Positions 9,357-17,784 of a stretch of 64,000 nucleotides of DNA are shown piece by piece. The DNA is taken from NCBI GenBank assembly GCA_035602605.1, contig DATNLZ010000043.1, positions 1 through 64,000 on the forward strand, in the 5' to 3' direction. Position 1 is the first letter of the stretch. Each line of letters begins with the position of its first letter. The position numbers and the translations under genes were made by a program. A model generated the notes under the pieces. The model worked only from the letters and a program-made list of their open reading frames with translations, ran no database searches and was not told where the DNA came from. This stretch comes from DASQHY01 sp035602605 (lineage in GTDB: Bacteria; Acidobacteriota; Terriglobia; Acidiferrales; UBA7541).

Positions 9357-10289
9357 GTGCGTCCATCGTTGATTGTTCATGGCGGTGCTTGGGATATTCC
9401 TGACGAATCTGTTGCCGAGTGCCGTGAGGGTTGCCGCCAAGCTTTGGAGGCAGGTTGGAAGCTACTTGCCGCTGGCGGAGCAGCCCTCGATGCTATTGAA
9501 GCTGCGATGATCACGCTGGAAGACAATTCCATGTTCGATGCCGGGATTGGCTCGCACTTGAACCGCGACGGCCAAGTTGAGCTCGATGCCATTGTGATGG
9601 ATGCACAGACCCTGCGTGCCGGAGCAGTCGCTGCCGTGCAACGCATCCGCAATCCGATTCGGCTGGCGCGCGCGGTGCTTGAATCCTGCGAACACATGAT
9701 GCTCGTGGGCGCCGGCGCGGAGAAATTCGCGGTCGAGCGGGGATTCGAGCTCTGTGATCCTAATGAATTGATCATCGAGCGCGAGCGCGCTGCGTGGGCC
9801 CGATGTCTTGAGGACCGCCACGCCGCTAAACATCATCGTGGCCATGAAGCCGGGACTGTCGGAGCCGTGGCCATGGATCAGCAAGGCAATCTTTTTGCTG
9901 CTACGTCCACAGGGGGCACCTGCTGCAAACGGCCAGGCCGGGTTGGCGACTCACCACTGATAGGTTGCGGTTGCTATGCTGATCGCGAGGCCGGCGCAGT
10001 TTCCTGTACCGGCTGGGGCGAAGCCATCATGAAGATTGTTATGGCCAAAACAACGGTAGAACTCCTGCGCGCTTCGTACCAGCATGACCAAGAGGCGCTG
10101 CCCCTTGCCGGTAACGATGATCCGACCCACACGGCACGCACGGCTGTCTGCGTTCTCGCCGAGCGCGGTCGCGGCACCGGAGGCCTGATTCTACTGGACC
10201 GCAACGGGCGCCCGGGTTTCGCCCACAATACGCCGCGGATGGCGTACGGATATGTGGCCGAAGATGGCTCTTTTATTACCGAGACCTAA
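9357..10289 (+). CDS. Isoaspartyl peptidase / L-asparaginase (Ntn hydrolase)
   Basis: A 310-residue plant-type asparaginase that self-cleaves to expose a catalytic threonine. It starts with the typical LIVHGGAWDIP motif, contains the DALDAIEAA-like helix and GAGSHLNRDG-like loop, and has the processing site at HEAGTVGAVA with Thr as the nucleophile of the beta subunit; the STGG motif lies about 20 residues later. It removes isoaspartyl N-terminal residues from peptides and hydrolyses asparagine. The chosen start is GTG 9357, preceded by CCAAGG. It lies 106 bases downstream of the gre gene and may be transcribed independently. Confidence 0.85.
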   Translation: MRPSLIVHGGAWDIPDESVAECREGCRQALEAGWKLLAAGGAALDAIEAAMITLEDNSMFDAGIGSHLNRDGQVELDAIVMDAQTLRAGAVAAVQRIRNPIRLARAVLESCEHMMLVGAGAEKFAVERGFELCDPNELIIERERAAWARCLEDRHAAKHHRGHEAGTVGAVAMDQQGNLFAATSTGGTCCKRPGRVGDSPLIGCGCYADREAGAVSCTGWGEAIMKIVMAKTTVELLRASYQHDQEALPLAGNDDPTHTARTAVCVLAERGRGTGGLILLDRNGRPGFAHNTPRMAYGYVAEDGSFITET

Positions 10290-10307
10290 GCTCTCGAACA
10301 AGGGGAA

Positions 10308-11093
10308 GTGGTGAAAAACGCACCTGCAATGATTTCCGTCGCGGCCATTGTGGCCCTGTCGCCATTGGCCGCCGCGGCACAGAGTGTGGACTACATCGTC
10401 GCGAAGACTATTGCGGCGCGCGGAGGGCCGGAGAAGTTGAAAGCAGTACAGTCAGAGCGTGTCACTGGACGCATTCTTTCGGGCCGCGGCGGCGAAAGCA
10501 GGTTCGTTGTCGAGCTGAAACGTCCCGGCAAGATGCGCATGGAAATGAGCCAGAGCGGCAAGACAATTACGCGTATTTACGACGGACAATCCGGCGGGTG
10601 GATTCTGAATCCAACTGGCGGTAAAGCCGAGCCCGTACCGATGACCATCAATGAGATTAAGAATATTCAGAAAGAAGCCGATTTAGATGGACCGCTGGTG
10701 GATTATAAGGGAAAGCAAACTCAGGTGGAGCTAATCGGTAAGGAGAGGATCAACGGAAAGCATGTTTACAAGTTGCGCGTGGCGGTGAAAGACCAAGACG
10801 TGCGCTATTATTATTTTGACGCATCTTCATTCCTGCTCATTAAATTGGAAGGGACGCGAATCAACGATGGCAAAGAAACAGCTGTCGAATCTTTTTTTAA
10901 CGATTATCGCGATGCGAATGGCTTAAAGATCGCATTTGAGATTATCTCCCGTACGCCTGGCAGTGGCCTCAAGCAGAAAATTGTCCTCGAGAAGGTTGAG
11001 CTGAACCCTGATTTGGACGACTCGCGCTTCAGCAAACCGCAGATGGAGGCAGCCGCTAGGAAATTCTTGGTGTTGACAAGAACAGGCTTTTAA
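10308..11093 (+). CDS. Exported LolA-like lipoprotein-sorting family protein
   Basis: A 261-residue protein with a cleavable signal sequence (residues 1-24, ending AAAQS). The mature part is predicted as alternating beta strands, with ARGGPEKLKAVQS at the start, FVVELKRPGKMRMEM, and YYYFDASSFLLIKLE, the pattern of the outer-membrane lipoprotein-sorting (LolA/LolB-like) superfamily seen often in Acidobacteria. Function is unknown; such proteins bind lipid or lipoprotein acyl chains in the periplasm. It starts 18 bases after the peptidase gene with two candidate GTG codons in tandem (10308 and 10311), preceded by AAGGGGAA. Confidence 0.6.
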   Translation: MVKNAPAMISVAAIVALSPLAAAAQSVDYIVAKTIAARGGPEKLKAVQSERVTGRILSGRGGESRFVVELKRPGKMRMEMSQSGKTITRIYDGQSGGWILNPTGGKAEPVPMTINEIKNIQKEADLDGPLVDYKGKQTQVELIGKERINGKHVYKLRVAVKDQDVRYYYFDASSFLLIKLEGTRINDGKETAVESFFNDYRDANGLKIAFEIISRTPGSGLKQKIVLEKVELNPDLDDSRFSKPQMEAAARKFLVLTRTGF

Positions 11094-11119
11094 AACGCCA
11101 TATAAAGAGAGGTGAATCC

Positions 11120-11473
11120 ATGGCAGTTCGTAGATGTCCTCTGTGCATGGGAAAAAATCCCGTGGGCGCGATCGTAGTTTCTTCAGATACCATTTTGTGC
11201 AGCCGGTGCGGTAAACCGCTGGAAGTCGCGCGGCCGAGCCGGCTCATCGCCACGACGATTGGGCTCCTGGCCGCATTTCTAGTCTACCGGCTTACAAGAA
11301 ATTCTGACCACGTGCTGGGATGGGCCTTGCCGATGGTGTACGCGATTCTAACCTGGGGGACCGTTGCGGCGGCGGTTTTGATGCTGACTGCCGATCTTCG
11401 GGTTCGCGCCGCAGAGCCGTATACCGAAACGCGGATGGCACCGATGGGCGACGCCCATGCTACTCATCATTAG
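11120..11473 (+). CDS. Small zinc-ribbon membrane protein, unknown function
   Basis: A 117-residue protein. The N-terminus has two CxxC knuckles (CPLC at 6-9 and CSRC near 28-31), a likely zinc ribbon. Two hydrophobic segments follow (about 42-60 and 68-88) and the C-terminus is histidine-rich (DAHATHH). ATG 11120 is preceded by AGAGAGGTG. It lies 26 bases downstream of the LolA-like gene and is probably cotranscribed. I do not recognise a named family. Confidence 0.55.
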   Translation: MAVRRCPLCMGKNPVGAIVVSSDTILCSRCGKPLEVARPSRLIATTIGLLAAFLVYRLTRNSDHVLGWALPMVYAILTWGTVAAAVLMLTADLRVRAAEPYTETRMAPMGDAHATHH

Positions 11474-11570
11474 GAGGCACACAGTTTTATCCATAGTCGG
11501 TGACCCGCTTTTGTCCAGGTACCCATCGGTACTATTGACCGCCTAATACCTCGTTCTCAAACTTGATGAT

Positions 11571-11873
11571 GTGGCGCGTTATTACACTCATTTAGGTCAG
11601 CGTGTCGAGGTACAGTATCGCGCTGGTGAACTCATTTTACCTGCCACCGGCACTTTGGTTGCCGATTCCGGACGGTCGATTTTCCTTGAGGAAAAGTGGA
11701 TACAACACGGTACAGTGAAAACGTTCCGCTGGGAAATCCCTTACCAATGTATTGAACGCCTGGAAGACAAGCCGGCAACCTGCGATTCTGGGTGTGTCTC
11801 TCCGCCACGGCAAACTTCTGGAACTCGCAAGGCCCTGCCTGATCCTCCCAACAAGTCCACGAACGAAGTTTAG
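11571..11873 (+). CDS. Small conserved hypothetical protein
   Basis: A 100-residue frame starting at GTG 11571. The first 65 residues look like a compact beta-rich domain (RVEVQYRAGELILPATG, FRWEIPYQCIERLED); the rest is low-complexity and polar. No signal peptide or membrane segment is seen. The coding sense of the first two thirds looks real, but the start lacks a strong ribosome site. Function unknown. Confidence 0.45.
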   Translation: MARYYTHLGQRVEVQYRAGELILPATGTLVADSGRSIFLEEKWIQHGTVKTFRWEIPYQCIERLEDKPATCDSGCVSPPRQTSGTRKALPDPPNKSTNEV

Positions 11874-11953
11874 ATTTTCTCCTTTCAAAGATTCATTCCA
11901 TTCGCGACGCAAAAAAAGCTATATTCACAGGCTCCTTATCATGGGGGTACTTT

Positions 11954-12823
11954 GTGAAACCGAATGTGGGATTCATTGGTCTGGGATTGATGGGTCGGCC
12001 CATGGTGGCCAATTTGCTGAAGGCCGGCTTCCCCGTTGCAGTGTGGAATCGCACGGCTGCGCGCGCGGCGGAGTTGGTGAAGAGCGGTGCGCGATTAGCC
12101 TCGTCTCCAAGAAATGCCGCAGAATCTGCGGACGTACTTATCACCATTGTCAGCGATCCACCGGCTCTTGAACAGGTGCTCTGGGGCGAGGCGGGAGCAC
12201 TTCAGGGATTGCGCCGCGGCAGCACCTATCTGGATTCAAGCACTGTTTCGCCCTTGCTCGCGCGGCGCATCGCGGCGGCTTGCGCTGAACGTGGGGTGAA
12301 GTTTCTCGATGCCCCAGTTACGGGCGGCACGTGGGGCGCCGAAAAAGGTGAACTGGTTTTCATGGTGGGCGGGGAGTCTTCATCACTGGCGGAAGTCGAG
12401 CCGGTTTTGGGCGCTCTGGGGAAGCGTTGGTTCCATCTCGGCGGGAATGGTGCCGGTCAAACTGTCAAGCTAGCGATGAATATGATCCTGGCGCTGCAAG
12501 TTGACGCCCTCGCTGAAGCATTAGCTCTGGTAGCCGGCGCGGGCCTGGCCGGCGAAAAACTTGTCGAGGTGCTGCAATCGAGTATGGCGCGCTCCTCGGT
12601 TCTTGACGTTAAGGCTCCCATGCTGCTCAAGCGCGATTACCCGCCAAGTTTTCCGCTGCGTTTGATGCACAAGGATCTCGGCTTGGCGCTCGATCTTGCG
12701 AATCAGATCGGGGTTGCTCTGCCGGCCACCGCTGCCGCACGTGAAATTTATAACGCTGTTAAGGGCGCCGCCAAGGACGACCTGGACTACGCCGCGGTCG
12801 GACAGTTTTGGCAGAAACCATAA
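11954..12823 (+). CDS. NAD(P)-dependent beta-hydroxyacid dehydrogenase
   Basis: A 289-residue member of the 3-hydroxyisobutyrate dehydrogenase / glyoxylate-succinic semialdehyde reductase family. It has an N-terminal Rossmann motif (GFIGLGLMGRPMVANL), the substrate-binding DAPVTGGTWGAEKGEL segment and the catalytic lysine in GAGQTVKLAMNM. An all-alpha C-terminal domain completes the fold. The adenosine-binding region reads WNRTAAR, which favours NADPH over NAD and a GLYR-type role in detoxifying glyoxylate or succinic semialdehyde. Glyoxylate is the end product of the ureide genes 3 kb upstream, a possible but unproven link. Start is GTG 11954. Confidence 0.8.
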   Translation: MKPNVGFIGLGLMGRPMVANLLKAGFPVAVWNRTAARAAELVKSGARLASSPRNAAESADVLITIVSDPPALEQVLWGEAGALQGLRRGSTYLDSSTVSPLLARRIAAACAERGVKFLDAPVTGGTWGAEKGELVFMVGGESSSLAEVEPVLGALGKRWFHLGGNGAGQTVKLAMNMILALQVDALAEALALVAGAGLAGEKLVEVLQSSMARSSVLDVKAPMLLKRDYPPSFPLRLMHKDLGLALDLANQIGVALPATAAAREIYNAVKGAAKDDLDYAAVGQFWQKP

Positions 12824-12952
12824 TCGTCTCATCGGATGTACGCGGCGGATTCAATCGAATGGGAATAACGAGCAGGTGTTCGCTCGGCAGGGTCTGCCTT
12901 GTTGTAGTTCACGTACCGCCATCCGCAAAATCAAGATCCTCTGATTGTGCGG

Positions 12953-13966
12953 TCACGGCTTCATCGTAGGCGAAAAGAAGCCCATGGCTAGGTCGCGCGA
13001 AGTACGCAGCCCTGCTGGCGCGTCGAGAATTGCCGGAATGGCATTGACCACCACCGCAGCGGTGGCGATGTCGCCGTGCGTGCCGCCCGGTATGGTAAGT
13101 TTGATCGTTGGATGCCCGGCGAGCTCAATGGTGTCGCTGGACTCTCTTGCGCCTACATACATGCGCAGCTCCATAAAAATCTTTTCTTTTCCATTCGCCA
13201 GGCCCCGCGCAATCTGATGAACGCCGGCCGCCTGACCTGCTTCAACGCTGAGAAATTCTGTCGTGATTACCTCGGGGGCCACCACCGGCTCGATCATTTC
13301 TGTGATTTCGTCAACGCCCAGACCTAGCCCATCTGAAACCATAGCCACCGATTCGGGCAAGCCGTGATGTTTAATCACGCCAGCAGCGACTTGCGCGCGA
13401 AATTCGTCGACGGTCATTCCCGCACCGATTTTTTTTTGCAACGGTAAACGACGGTGCGAAGCATTGACGATGCGCACCGCGCGAGCACTTTCCACGCGTT
13501 GTGCGACCGCCGCCAGGGTCAACACCAATTTGTCCATTACGAAGCCCGGATTGACTCCTGTGCCGACCAGCGCCACGCCCCAATCTTTGGCAACAGCGTC
13601 AAGTTTGGCAGAAAGTTCAGGATACTTGCGAAATGGATACGCCAGCTCTTCACAGGTCGAGACAACGCAGGATTCGGCCTCGAGACACGCCAGAAGTTGA
13701 TCGGTAACTTTTGGCAAATAGGAAGACGTCGAGTGAATCACGATATCGGCCGCTTCCGAAAGCATTCCTTTGGCATCCGCGGTTATCTTCACGCTCCACG
13801 GCGCATCTGCGGCGCCCACAACCTCGCCAAGATCTTTTCCCGCTTTCGCCGGGTCGGTATCAATAGCCCCTATGATTTCAATAGCCTGTTTTTCGCGCAT
13901 CAGCTGGGCGATTGAGGCGCCGATCGGTCCTACACCATATTGAATGGCGCGAATCTTCTTTTTCAC
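12953..13966 (-). CDS. Dihydrodipicolinate-reductase-like dehydrogenase (2,4-diaminopentanoate dehydrogenase type)
   Basis: A 337-residue oxidoreductase with an N-terminal Rossmann fold (IRAIQYGVGPIGASIAQLM) and a C-terminal catalytic domain. The motifs HSTSSYLP, STCEELAYPF and GTGVNPGFVMDKL are typical of the 2,4-diaminopentanoate dehydrogenase-like branch rather than of lysine-biosynthetic DapB. That enzyme acts in ornithine fermentation, but many relatives have no assigned substrate and no ornithine-pathway gene is nearby, so the substrate is open. It converges with the hydroxyacid dehydrogenase gene. Confidence 0.7.
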   Translation of the reverse strand: MKKKIRAIQYGVGPIGASIAQLMREKQAIEIIGAIDTDPAKAGKDLGEVVGAADAPWSVKITADAKGMLSEAADIVIHSTSSYLPKVTDQLLACLEAESCVVSTCEELAYPFRKYPELSAKLDAVAKDWGVALVGTGVNPGFVMDKLVLTLAAVAQRVESARAVRIVNASHRRLPLQKKIGAGMTVDEFRAQVAAGVIKHHGLPESVAMVSDGLGLGVDEITEMIEPVVAPEVITTEFLSVEAGQAAGVHQIARGLANGKEKIFMELRMYVGARESSDTIELAGHPTIKLTIPGGTHGDIATAAVVVNAIPAILDAPAGLRTSRDLAMGFFSPTMKP

Positions 13967-14219
13967 AATGAAGCCCTTCCCTTCGTGGCGGATTTACCCG
14001 CGGCGCGCGCAACTCGCAGTACTGTGAAATGAATCAAACAACATAAAGGAAATTGTCCCGGTGTTCAATCGGATTCGTTGCGCTCGTCTCGAAGTGCGGC
14101 GGCGCTCGCGGAAGTTCGGGTTACGTGCCGAAATGTTTACAAATCAGGATACTATGGTGCTCATGGTGATGCCCTTGGTAAGGCGCGATGTGTTCGCCCC
14201 CTAAGAAAGGATCAGCGCG

Positions 14220-14510
14220 ATGCAAGCTCAAAAGCTGGATACTCGAGAAATTGCTAAGCGCCTCAAGGCGTTGAAGCATTGGAGTTTGAAAAAAGGCAAG
14301 TTGCATCGGGCCTTCGAATGTAAAGATTTTATCGCCGCTTTTGGTTACATGACGCGTATCGCTCTTGTCGCCCAAGAGATGAATCATCATCCGGAGTGGT
14401 GCAATGTGTGGAACAAAATTACCGTCGACCTTTCTACGCACAGCGTCGGTGGCCTCAGCAACCTGGATTTCACGCTAGCGGCTAAAATCGATCAAATCTT
14501 TTCGAGTTGA
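14220..14510 (+). CDS. phhB: 4a-hydroxytetrahydrobiopterin dehydratase (pterin carbinolamine dehydratase)
   Basis: A 96-residue single-domain protein of normal length for the family. It dehydrates 4a-hydroxytetrahydropterin formed by aromatic amino acid hydroxylases. The active-site block is intact (MNHHPEW, then NKITVDLSTHSVGGLSNLD): two histidines, the PEW triad and the THxxGGL motif. ATG 14220 follows AAGAAAGGATC. No phenylalanine hydroxylase gene is visible nearby. Confidence 0.9.
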   Translation: MQAQKLDTREIAKRLKALKHWSLKKGKLHRAFECKDFIAAFGYMTRIALVAQEMNHHPEWCNVWNKITVDLSTHSVGGLSNLDFTLAAKIDQIFSS

Positions 14511-14573
14511 TTTTTTGAGTATGTCTATAAGCTTGCTCATGCGGACGATCCACGACACCGGAACAGGAAACTC

Positions 14574-14602
14574 TTGACAGTGCTCGCTGCATGTGATATT
14601 TG
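14574..14602 (+). promoter_or_regulatory. Promoter of an apparently non-coding transcript
   Basis: A perfect -35 hexamer TTGACA (14574-14579), a 17-base spacer and TATTTG (14597-14602) with the extended -10 dinucleotide TG just before it. No convincing start codon and ORF follow before the terminator at 14734. Confidence 0.45.
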
Positions 14603-14608
14603 CGCGAG

Positions 14609-14772
14609 TAGATTGCCAAGTGGTGGTTTGTGTCGACGCATAGCCAATTGATTATCGCGAGTGAACACCCGGGCTTTCTTTGGCAGGGAGAAGCCTAGTC
14701 GAGATTCTTCCAGCAGTACCCCCACCCCACCCCGGGAGGTAAAAACCGCCAGGTTTTTGCCTCCCTTTTTTT
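14609..14772 (+). ncRNA. Candidate small RNA between phhB and the PilZ gene
   Basis: The 306-base gap 14511-14816 holds no convincing gene but has a promoter (14574-14602) and a strong intrinsic terminator (ends 14772), which define a transcript of about 165 bases. Internal pairing is possible between TGCCAAG (14614-14620) and a later CTTTGGCA. Length and layout resemble 6S RNA, but I could not fold the expected long rod with a central bubble by eye, so no family is claimed. Confidence 0.35.
14734..14772 (+). terminator. Strong intrinsic terminator
   Basis: A 14-bp stem (arms 14734-14747 and 14752-14765, one G-T wobble), loop GCCA, then seven T. The T-tract is on the plus strand, so it ends a rightward transcript. 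The phhB stop is 220 bases upstream, so either a long phhB 3' end or a separate small RNA ends here. Confidence 0.8.
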
Positions 14773-14816
14773 CGCGGCGGTGTTCAGGACGTCGGTAAAG
14801 GCGAGATCTGATGCTG

Positions 14817-15197
14817 CTACGCGCGGCCGCGGGCGTCAGGATGTTTTGGACTCCAGTCTTCGGGCGGAAACGCTACACGCCAAAACGTCGGCTTGGGAGC
14901 GCAGAAGTCCAAGCCCACTTCAGTTTTCGGTCCCCTCACTGGCCCCAGGAAGACTACCACGCACTCTTGTTCGTCCTGAGTTTTCACGTGCTTCAATATG
15001 ACTTTGTCTCCGGTGGCAACGTTAGCGGCGAGTAGGACCAATGCTCCGTGGGCGTTAATGGCCACAGTTTCGGTAGACTCTTCAAACTTTCTTTTTAGCG
15101 GGTCTTGGCCGCGGATTTCCACCCCCACTTGCACCAGGACTCGTTGGCTGCGTCGGCGGCTTGCGCCTCCGGACCCTATCGTTGAGGAACTGCTCAT
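14817..15197 (-). CDS. PilZ-like domain protein
   Basis: A 126-residue protein consisting of one PilZ-like domain. The N-terminal basic stretch ASRRRSQRVLVQV corresponds to the RxxxR c-di-GMP-binding motif region, and TETVAINAHGALVLL to the (D/N)xSxxG motif, here NAHG, in which the serine is replaced. Nucleotide binding is therefore uncertain. The longer frame to 15308 would overlap the lipoprotein gene; ATG 15197 (MSSSST) avoids this. It lies just downstream of the lipid transport operon on the same strand and may be the last gene of that transcript. Confidence 0.65.
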   Translation of the reverse strand: MSSSSTIGSGGASRRRSQRVLVQVGVEIRGQDPLKRKFEESTETVAINAHGALVLLAANVATGDKVILKHVKTQDEQECVVVFLGPVRGPKTEVGLDFCAPKPTFWRVAFPPEDWSPKHPDARGRA

Positions 15198-15264
15198 AAT
15201 TTCTAAATATACACGTAGCGACAAAAATCGTCGAGCGCCTCTTAACCATGCTACTGCCAGAAAA

Positions 15265-15939
15265 CTACTTATCGTGATGAGCCGCGAAGTACTGGTCAAG
15301 CCCCGCAAGTATCTGATCCAAGCCCCGTGAGAGATTTCGATGGAGCGCTTCTACCACTGCATCCATCGTTTTACCATTGACAGGTTCATCCCCAGAATAG
15401 ATGTGCGCCCACCCGGTTGTGCCAGTCTTGACCTCGTAAAGCTCAACGGCGACGGTAACCCGCGTTACGATGGGTGGACCGGTCACCTCTTCAAAATTTT
15501 CCAGACGACCGCGCAGCACGTAATCGCCATGGGCATTGCTGCGCTGCGATTGAACCGTCCTGTAGTGACCTGAGGCGCGCAGCCGCGTAAGCAGAATGTT
15601 TTCGACGATTTCTGTGGGCGGCTCGGCCCAACGGTGGGAATCGTAAGTCTTCAATTGGCTACCCGACCTGAAAACGATGCGATCTTCGCGATACAAATGC
15701 GCCCCGGTAAAATGGCCGATCAGCATCGCCACCGGCAGGGGGGGCGTATGGCTCTCCGAGGCCAAGCGGGCATCCGCCGCCATCGAATAGTATTTGATCG
15801 GGCGCGCGGCTCCGCACGCGGCCATGAACACCACGGTCGCGACCGCGAGGAAGGTCCTCGCCCACTTCCAGGCTCGCGCCATGCCCGCGAACATTCTGTC
15901 TCGCCGTACCGGATATTTTCGCTTCATGGCGGTTCTCAC
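15265..15939 (-). CDS. ABC-type transport auxiliary lipoprotein of the Mla-like system
   Basis: A 224-residue lipoprotein. After a basic N-terminus and hydrophobic segment there is a lipobox (FMAACG) near residue 42. The mature domain matches the ABC_trans_aux/PqiC-like family (KYYSMAAD, FRSGSQLKTYDSHRWAEPP, VVEALHRNL). It is likely the outer-membrane or periplasmic partner of the MCE protein. GTG 15939 overlaps the stop of mlaD (GTGA); ATG 15927 is an in-frame alternative. Confidence 0.8.
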   Translation of the reverse strand: MRTAMKRKYPVRRDRMFAGMARAWKWARTFLAVATVVFMAACGAARPIKYYSMAADARLASESHTPPLPVAMLIGHFTGAHLYREDRIVFRSGSQLKTYDSHRWAEPPTEIVENILLTRLRASGHYRTVQSQRSNAHGDYVLRGRLENFEEVTGPPIVTRVTVAVELYEVKTGTTGWAHIYSGDEPVNGKTMDAVVEALHRNLSRGLDQILAGLDQYFAAHHDK

Positions 15940-16892
15940 TGTCTGCGTTCTTTCGGGCTCGACGACCGAATCAGACTCGAAGGCCGCGACTTAATAATGT
16001 CCGTGAACTCCTTCAAATTTTCTGTGGTATGCCTCATGTTCTCCAGCAGTTCATCGATATTTTCCGCATTTACGTCAAGCGTGCGGTCTAATTGCCCGGT
16101 CAGGGACTTCGCCGATATCAATGCCTGGCGCAGCTCAATCACCGCCTGGCGGACATCATCGCGATTTTCGCCGACCATCGTGTCAACGTGGTCAAGAGCC
16201 TGCTGCGCCTGGGCGACGGTCTTTTTAAAGTCATCAAGCAACGGAGCAATTTTCGCGCTGGCCGTGTCCATGTGTCCGAGGGTGGATTTTATTTTGGGGC
16301 GATCTTCCTCCAGCAGGCCCCGAACATGCCCGAGCGAAGCGCTAACATTGGCACGGTTGTGTGGGTTCATCAAATCGTTGATGCGGGCCACGGTCTCCTT
16401 GAGCTCTTGTGCTCGCGAGTTCAGGGTGTCAACGAGCATCTCAATTTTCGGCCCCAGCGAGTCGAGCCGTGCGGTAATCGCGTTGAAATCCACATAAGGC
16501 TCGGCACGAAGCGCCGCTCCGTTCGGCGCATGTGCTGCCTGAGGAGTTCCCGGGGCGATCTCCAGATGATTTTCGCCCAGCGGGCTCAGGCTCATGATCT
16601 TCACGGCACTGTCGGTCTTCACGGGAATTTCCGGCTTCACGGTGAAGGTAATCTCGATCTGTGCGGGATTCGCGGGATCCAGGCGCAACTGCTCGACCCG
16701 CCCTACTTTTGGCCCGCCCGCATAACGTACCGCGGCACCTGGCTCGAGCCCGCCCGCAAAGCGGAACGAGGCACGATAGGTCGTCGTGGTTCGGCCGAGG
16801 AGCCCGCTCAATGAAAAAATCACAAAGACAAGTACGGCCGTGACAATAAGCACGAATAGTCCCACCAGCGCTTGTTCACGTTTCGCGGTCAC
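15936..16892 (-). CDS. mlaD: MCE-domain lipid transport protein, MlaD family
   Basis: A 318-residue periplasmic substrate-binding component. A single N-terminal membrane anchor (about residues 10-30) is followed by one MCE domain (about 38-115, with FAGGLEPGAAVRYAGGPKVG and the LSPLGENHLEI strand). A long helical, partly coiled-coil tail (about 120-305) makes it longer than E. coli MlaD (about 183). Such tails are found in MCE proteins thought to form a tube across the periplasm. It works with the ATPase, permease and lipoprotein encoded next to it. Confidence 0.85.
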   Translation of the reverse strand: MTAKREQALVGLFVLIVTAVLVFVIFSLSGLLGRTTTTYRASFRFAGGLEPGAAVRYAGGPKVGRVEQLRLDPANPAQIEITFTVKPEIPVKTDSAVKIMSLSPLGENHLEIAPGTPQAAHAPNGAALRAEPYVDFNAITARLDSLGPKIEMLVDTLNSRAQELKETVARINDLMNPHNRANVSASLGHVRGLLEEDRPKIKSTLGHMDTASAKIAPLLDDFKKTVAQAQQALDHVDTMVGENRDDVRQAVIELRQALISAKSLTGQLDRTLDVNAENIDELLENMRHTTENLKEFTDIIKSRPSSLIRSSSPKERRQ

Positions 16893-16950
16893 GCTCTTGC
16901 CCTTTTCCGAGATCTGGGTACGACCCCATCCACGCCCGTTCTATCCGGTG

Positions 16951-17784
16951 CTAGCGGTCGTCGGTGAGCATTTGCAGGTAATTGAGCTCGCCTTCCACCT
17001 CAGGCTCGGCGACGCGATTCAAAAACTGTTTTACGCGCGGATGTTCGCTGGCTTTGAGTTCTGCCGGTGTTCCGATCGTTACGATGTTGCCCTTATCGAT
17101 CAGAACCATCCGATCGGCAATCAGAAAAGCGCTTGCCAATTCGTGTGTGACCACCACCATGGTGATGTCAAATGCCTTGCGCAATTTCAAGATTAGGTTA
17201 TCAATACCAGCGGCAATAATCGGATCAAGCCCGGCCGAGGGCTCGTCAAAAAACAAAATCTCTGGATCCATGGCCATGGCACGAGCTACCGCCGCGCGCT
17301 TTTTCATTCCCCCGCTCAACTGCGAAGGTACATAATGTTCGAATCCAGCGAGACCAACAAGCTCGAGCTTCAAACGCACCATGATCTGAATCGTGGAATC
17401 TTCCAGTGCGGTATGCTCGCGCAACGGCAAGGCCACATTTTCGCCTACGGTCATCGATCCGAACAGCGCGCCGCCTTGAAACGACATTCCCATTTTCTTG
17501 CGAACTTCCTCGACCTCGGCCAGCTTGGCATGCGCCAAGTCCTTACCCTTCACCAGGATTTCTCCGCCACTCGGCCGTTCCAGTCCTACCAGTGAACGTA
17601 GCAACGTGCTCTTACCCGAGCCCGAACCGCCAAGGATCACAAGCGTTTCGCCACGCTGCACTTCAAAGCTGATGCCATGAAGCACTTCTCGCTCGCCATA
17701 ATTCACGCGAAGATCGCGCGCAACAATGATTGCTTCGCGCGCATTGCTTTCCGGTATTTCGGCGTCGCGCTCAGAAGTGTTCAA
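16951..17784 (-). CDS. mlaF: ABC transporter ATP-binding protein, MlaF family
   Basis: A 277-residue ATPase that powers phospholipid movement between the inner and outer membranes. It has a Walker A (GGSGSGKST), the MlaF-type Q-loop MSFQGGALFGSMTV, the ABC signature LSGGMKKRAAVARA, the Walker B LFFDEPSAGLDP and a late THEL switch histidine. The GxLF after the Q-loop and the GMKKR signature variant are characteristic of the Mkl/MlaF group. The start overlaps the permease stop by 4 bases. Confidence 0.9.
   Translation of the reverse strand: MNTSERDAEIPESNAREAIIVARDLRVNYGEREVLHGISFEVQRGETLVILGGSGSGKSTLLRSLVGLERPSGGEILVKGKDLAHAKLAEVEEVRKKMGMSFQGGALFGSMTVGENVALPLREHTALEDSTIQIMVRLKLELVGLAGFEHYVPSQLSGGMKKRAAVARAMAMDPEILFFDEPSAGLDPIIAAGIDNLILKLRKAFDITMVVVTHELASAFLIADRMVLIDKGNIVTIGTPAELKASEHPRVKQFLNRVAEPEVEGELNYLQMLTDDR

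Noticed and set aside
14609..14772. 6S RNA
   Set aside because: Size and promoter/terminator fit, but the long closing stem and central bubble could not be drawn, so only an unnamed candidate RNA is reported.
16092..16814. 240-codon open frame on the plus strand
   Set aside because: Antisense to mlaD, which has clear MCE features.
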